This document shows positions 63,533-64,000 of a DNA stretch of 64,000 nt, piece by piece. The notes beneath the pieces are model-generated. The model saw only the letters and a program-made list of their open reading frames with translations. It ran no database searches and was not told the origin of the DNA. Position 1 is the stretch's first letter. Every line of letters starts with the position of its first letter. Source of the stretch: Megalobrama amblycephala (lineage: Eukaryota > Chordata > Actinopteri > Cypriniformes > Xenocyprididae); NCBI RefSeq assembly GCF_018812025.1, contig NC_063062.1, positions 38,018,228 through 38,082,227 on the forward strand. Direction: 5' to 3'. Made by a program: the position numbers and the translations under genes.

Positions 63533-64000
63533 ATACAATGTGCGATCAGTGCGTTTGAGAGGGCTCAAACATGATTTGTTTCCACATCAATATAACGGAC
63601 ACACGCGTGCTTAATGTATGTCTCCAGTACGTCACCGCAGTCATCTAAAACTTTGCTAGCGAAACGTTTTATCCAGCCCAGAAATCATCTGGTCATACAG
63701 CGGGATGTTTCCGTTCAGACAGGAACAGCGTGATGCGGGAGGGCTCGCGCTGTTCACATACAATGACACAATATGACAGAGAGTTTGTGTTTTAAAGCGA
63801 AACATACACTGGAATGAATAATTCTCTGTTCTCTCTGCCATCTCTGATGTAATCAGCATGGACTTTTTAGATCATCTAATTGCGTGACGTAAAATTACAT
63901 TAATGACACAATTTCACATGCTTAAAGTAATGTATTTGCATTGAATTACATTTAACGCGTTAAGGATTTTGAATTAATCGCATGCGTTAATGTTGACAGC

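Larger units (their letters stand above)
62303..64000. mobile_element. hAT-like element carrying a nested Tc1 fragment
   Basis: The left end TAGGGCTGTCAATAAATTAA with ATTAATCGCGCAC just inside is matched by the window's last bases, which reversed read GCTGTCAACATTAACGCATG and ATTAATTCAAAATCC. The right terminus may lie a few bases past 64000, so target duplications cannot be checked. Apart from the Tc1 insert no transposase was seen. 63480-63900 is moderately CpG-containing spacer. Confidence 0.65.

Overview
The window looks like teleost nuclear DNA, most likely from a cyprinid (carp, goldfish or zebrafish relative). That is an inference from intron-rich vertebrate genes, low coding density, long AT-rich introns, many microsatellites, and a dense mix of hAT-like, TTAA-flanked, Tc1-like, L1-like and tRNA-derived repeats of the kind known from cyprinid genomes. 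There are no bacterial-style operons and no CRISPR array. Species cannot be named from sequence alone.

Layout. 1-1000 is a degenerate TAAAA-rich satellite. About 1085-1345 is a CpG-rich block with good splice donors and is the best candidate for the promoter and non-coding first exon of garre1. 1346-22344 would then be a roughly 21 kb first intron filled with transposon-derived repeats: hAT-like elements, at least four TTAA-bounded elements, foldback elements, and a 1.65 kb mobile element whose interior is a ~21 bp minisatellite. The coding part of garre1 (granule-associated Rac and RhoG effector 1, KIAA0355) runs on the plus strand from 23192 to 40791 in 13 coding exons. All splice phases agree and give a 1074-residue protein. 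Its 3' UTR probably ends near 42.7 kb.

ss18l2 (SS18-like 2) lies tail to tail with garre1 on the minus strand (45935 to 43881, three exons, 87 residues) and is complete. From about 46 to 61 kb I find no certain gene. This stretch holds hAT-like elements with readable target duplications, the end of a hAT transposase, dead L1 pieces, a tRNA-derived SINE-like segment and several near-perfect inverted repeats. A few exon-like pieces occur on the minus strand near 58 kb.

At 61415-61886 two phase-compatible exons resemble the N-terminal leader exons of fish-specific NLR (NLRC3-like) immune receptor genes. The rest of that gene would lie beyond the window. The last 1.7 kb is a hAT-like element carrying a truncated Tc1 transposon.

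GARRE1 is reported as a Rac1/RhoG effector associated with P-bodies and CCR4-NOT. SS18L2 is a small SNH-domain nuclear protein. The NLR would be innate immune. Nothing in the sequence links the three functionally. The strongest unusual signals concern genome architecture: mobile elements with exact target-site duplications, a MITE that has become a minisatellite, nested insertions beside an NLR start, and inverted repeats flanking that start.
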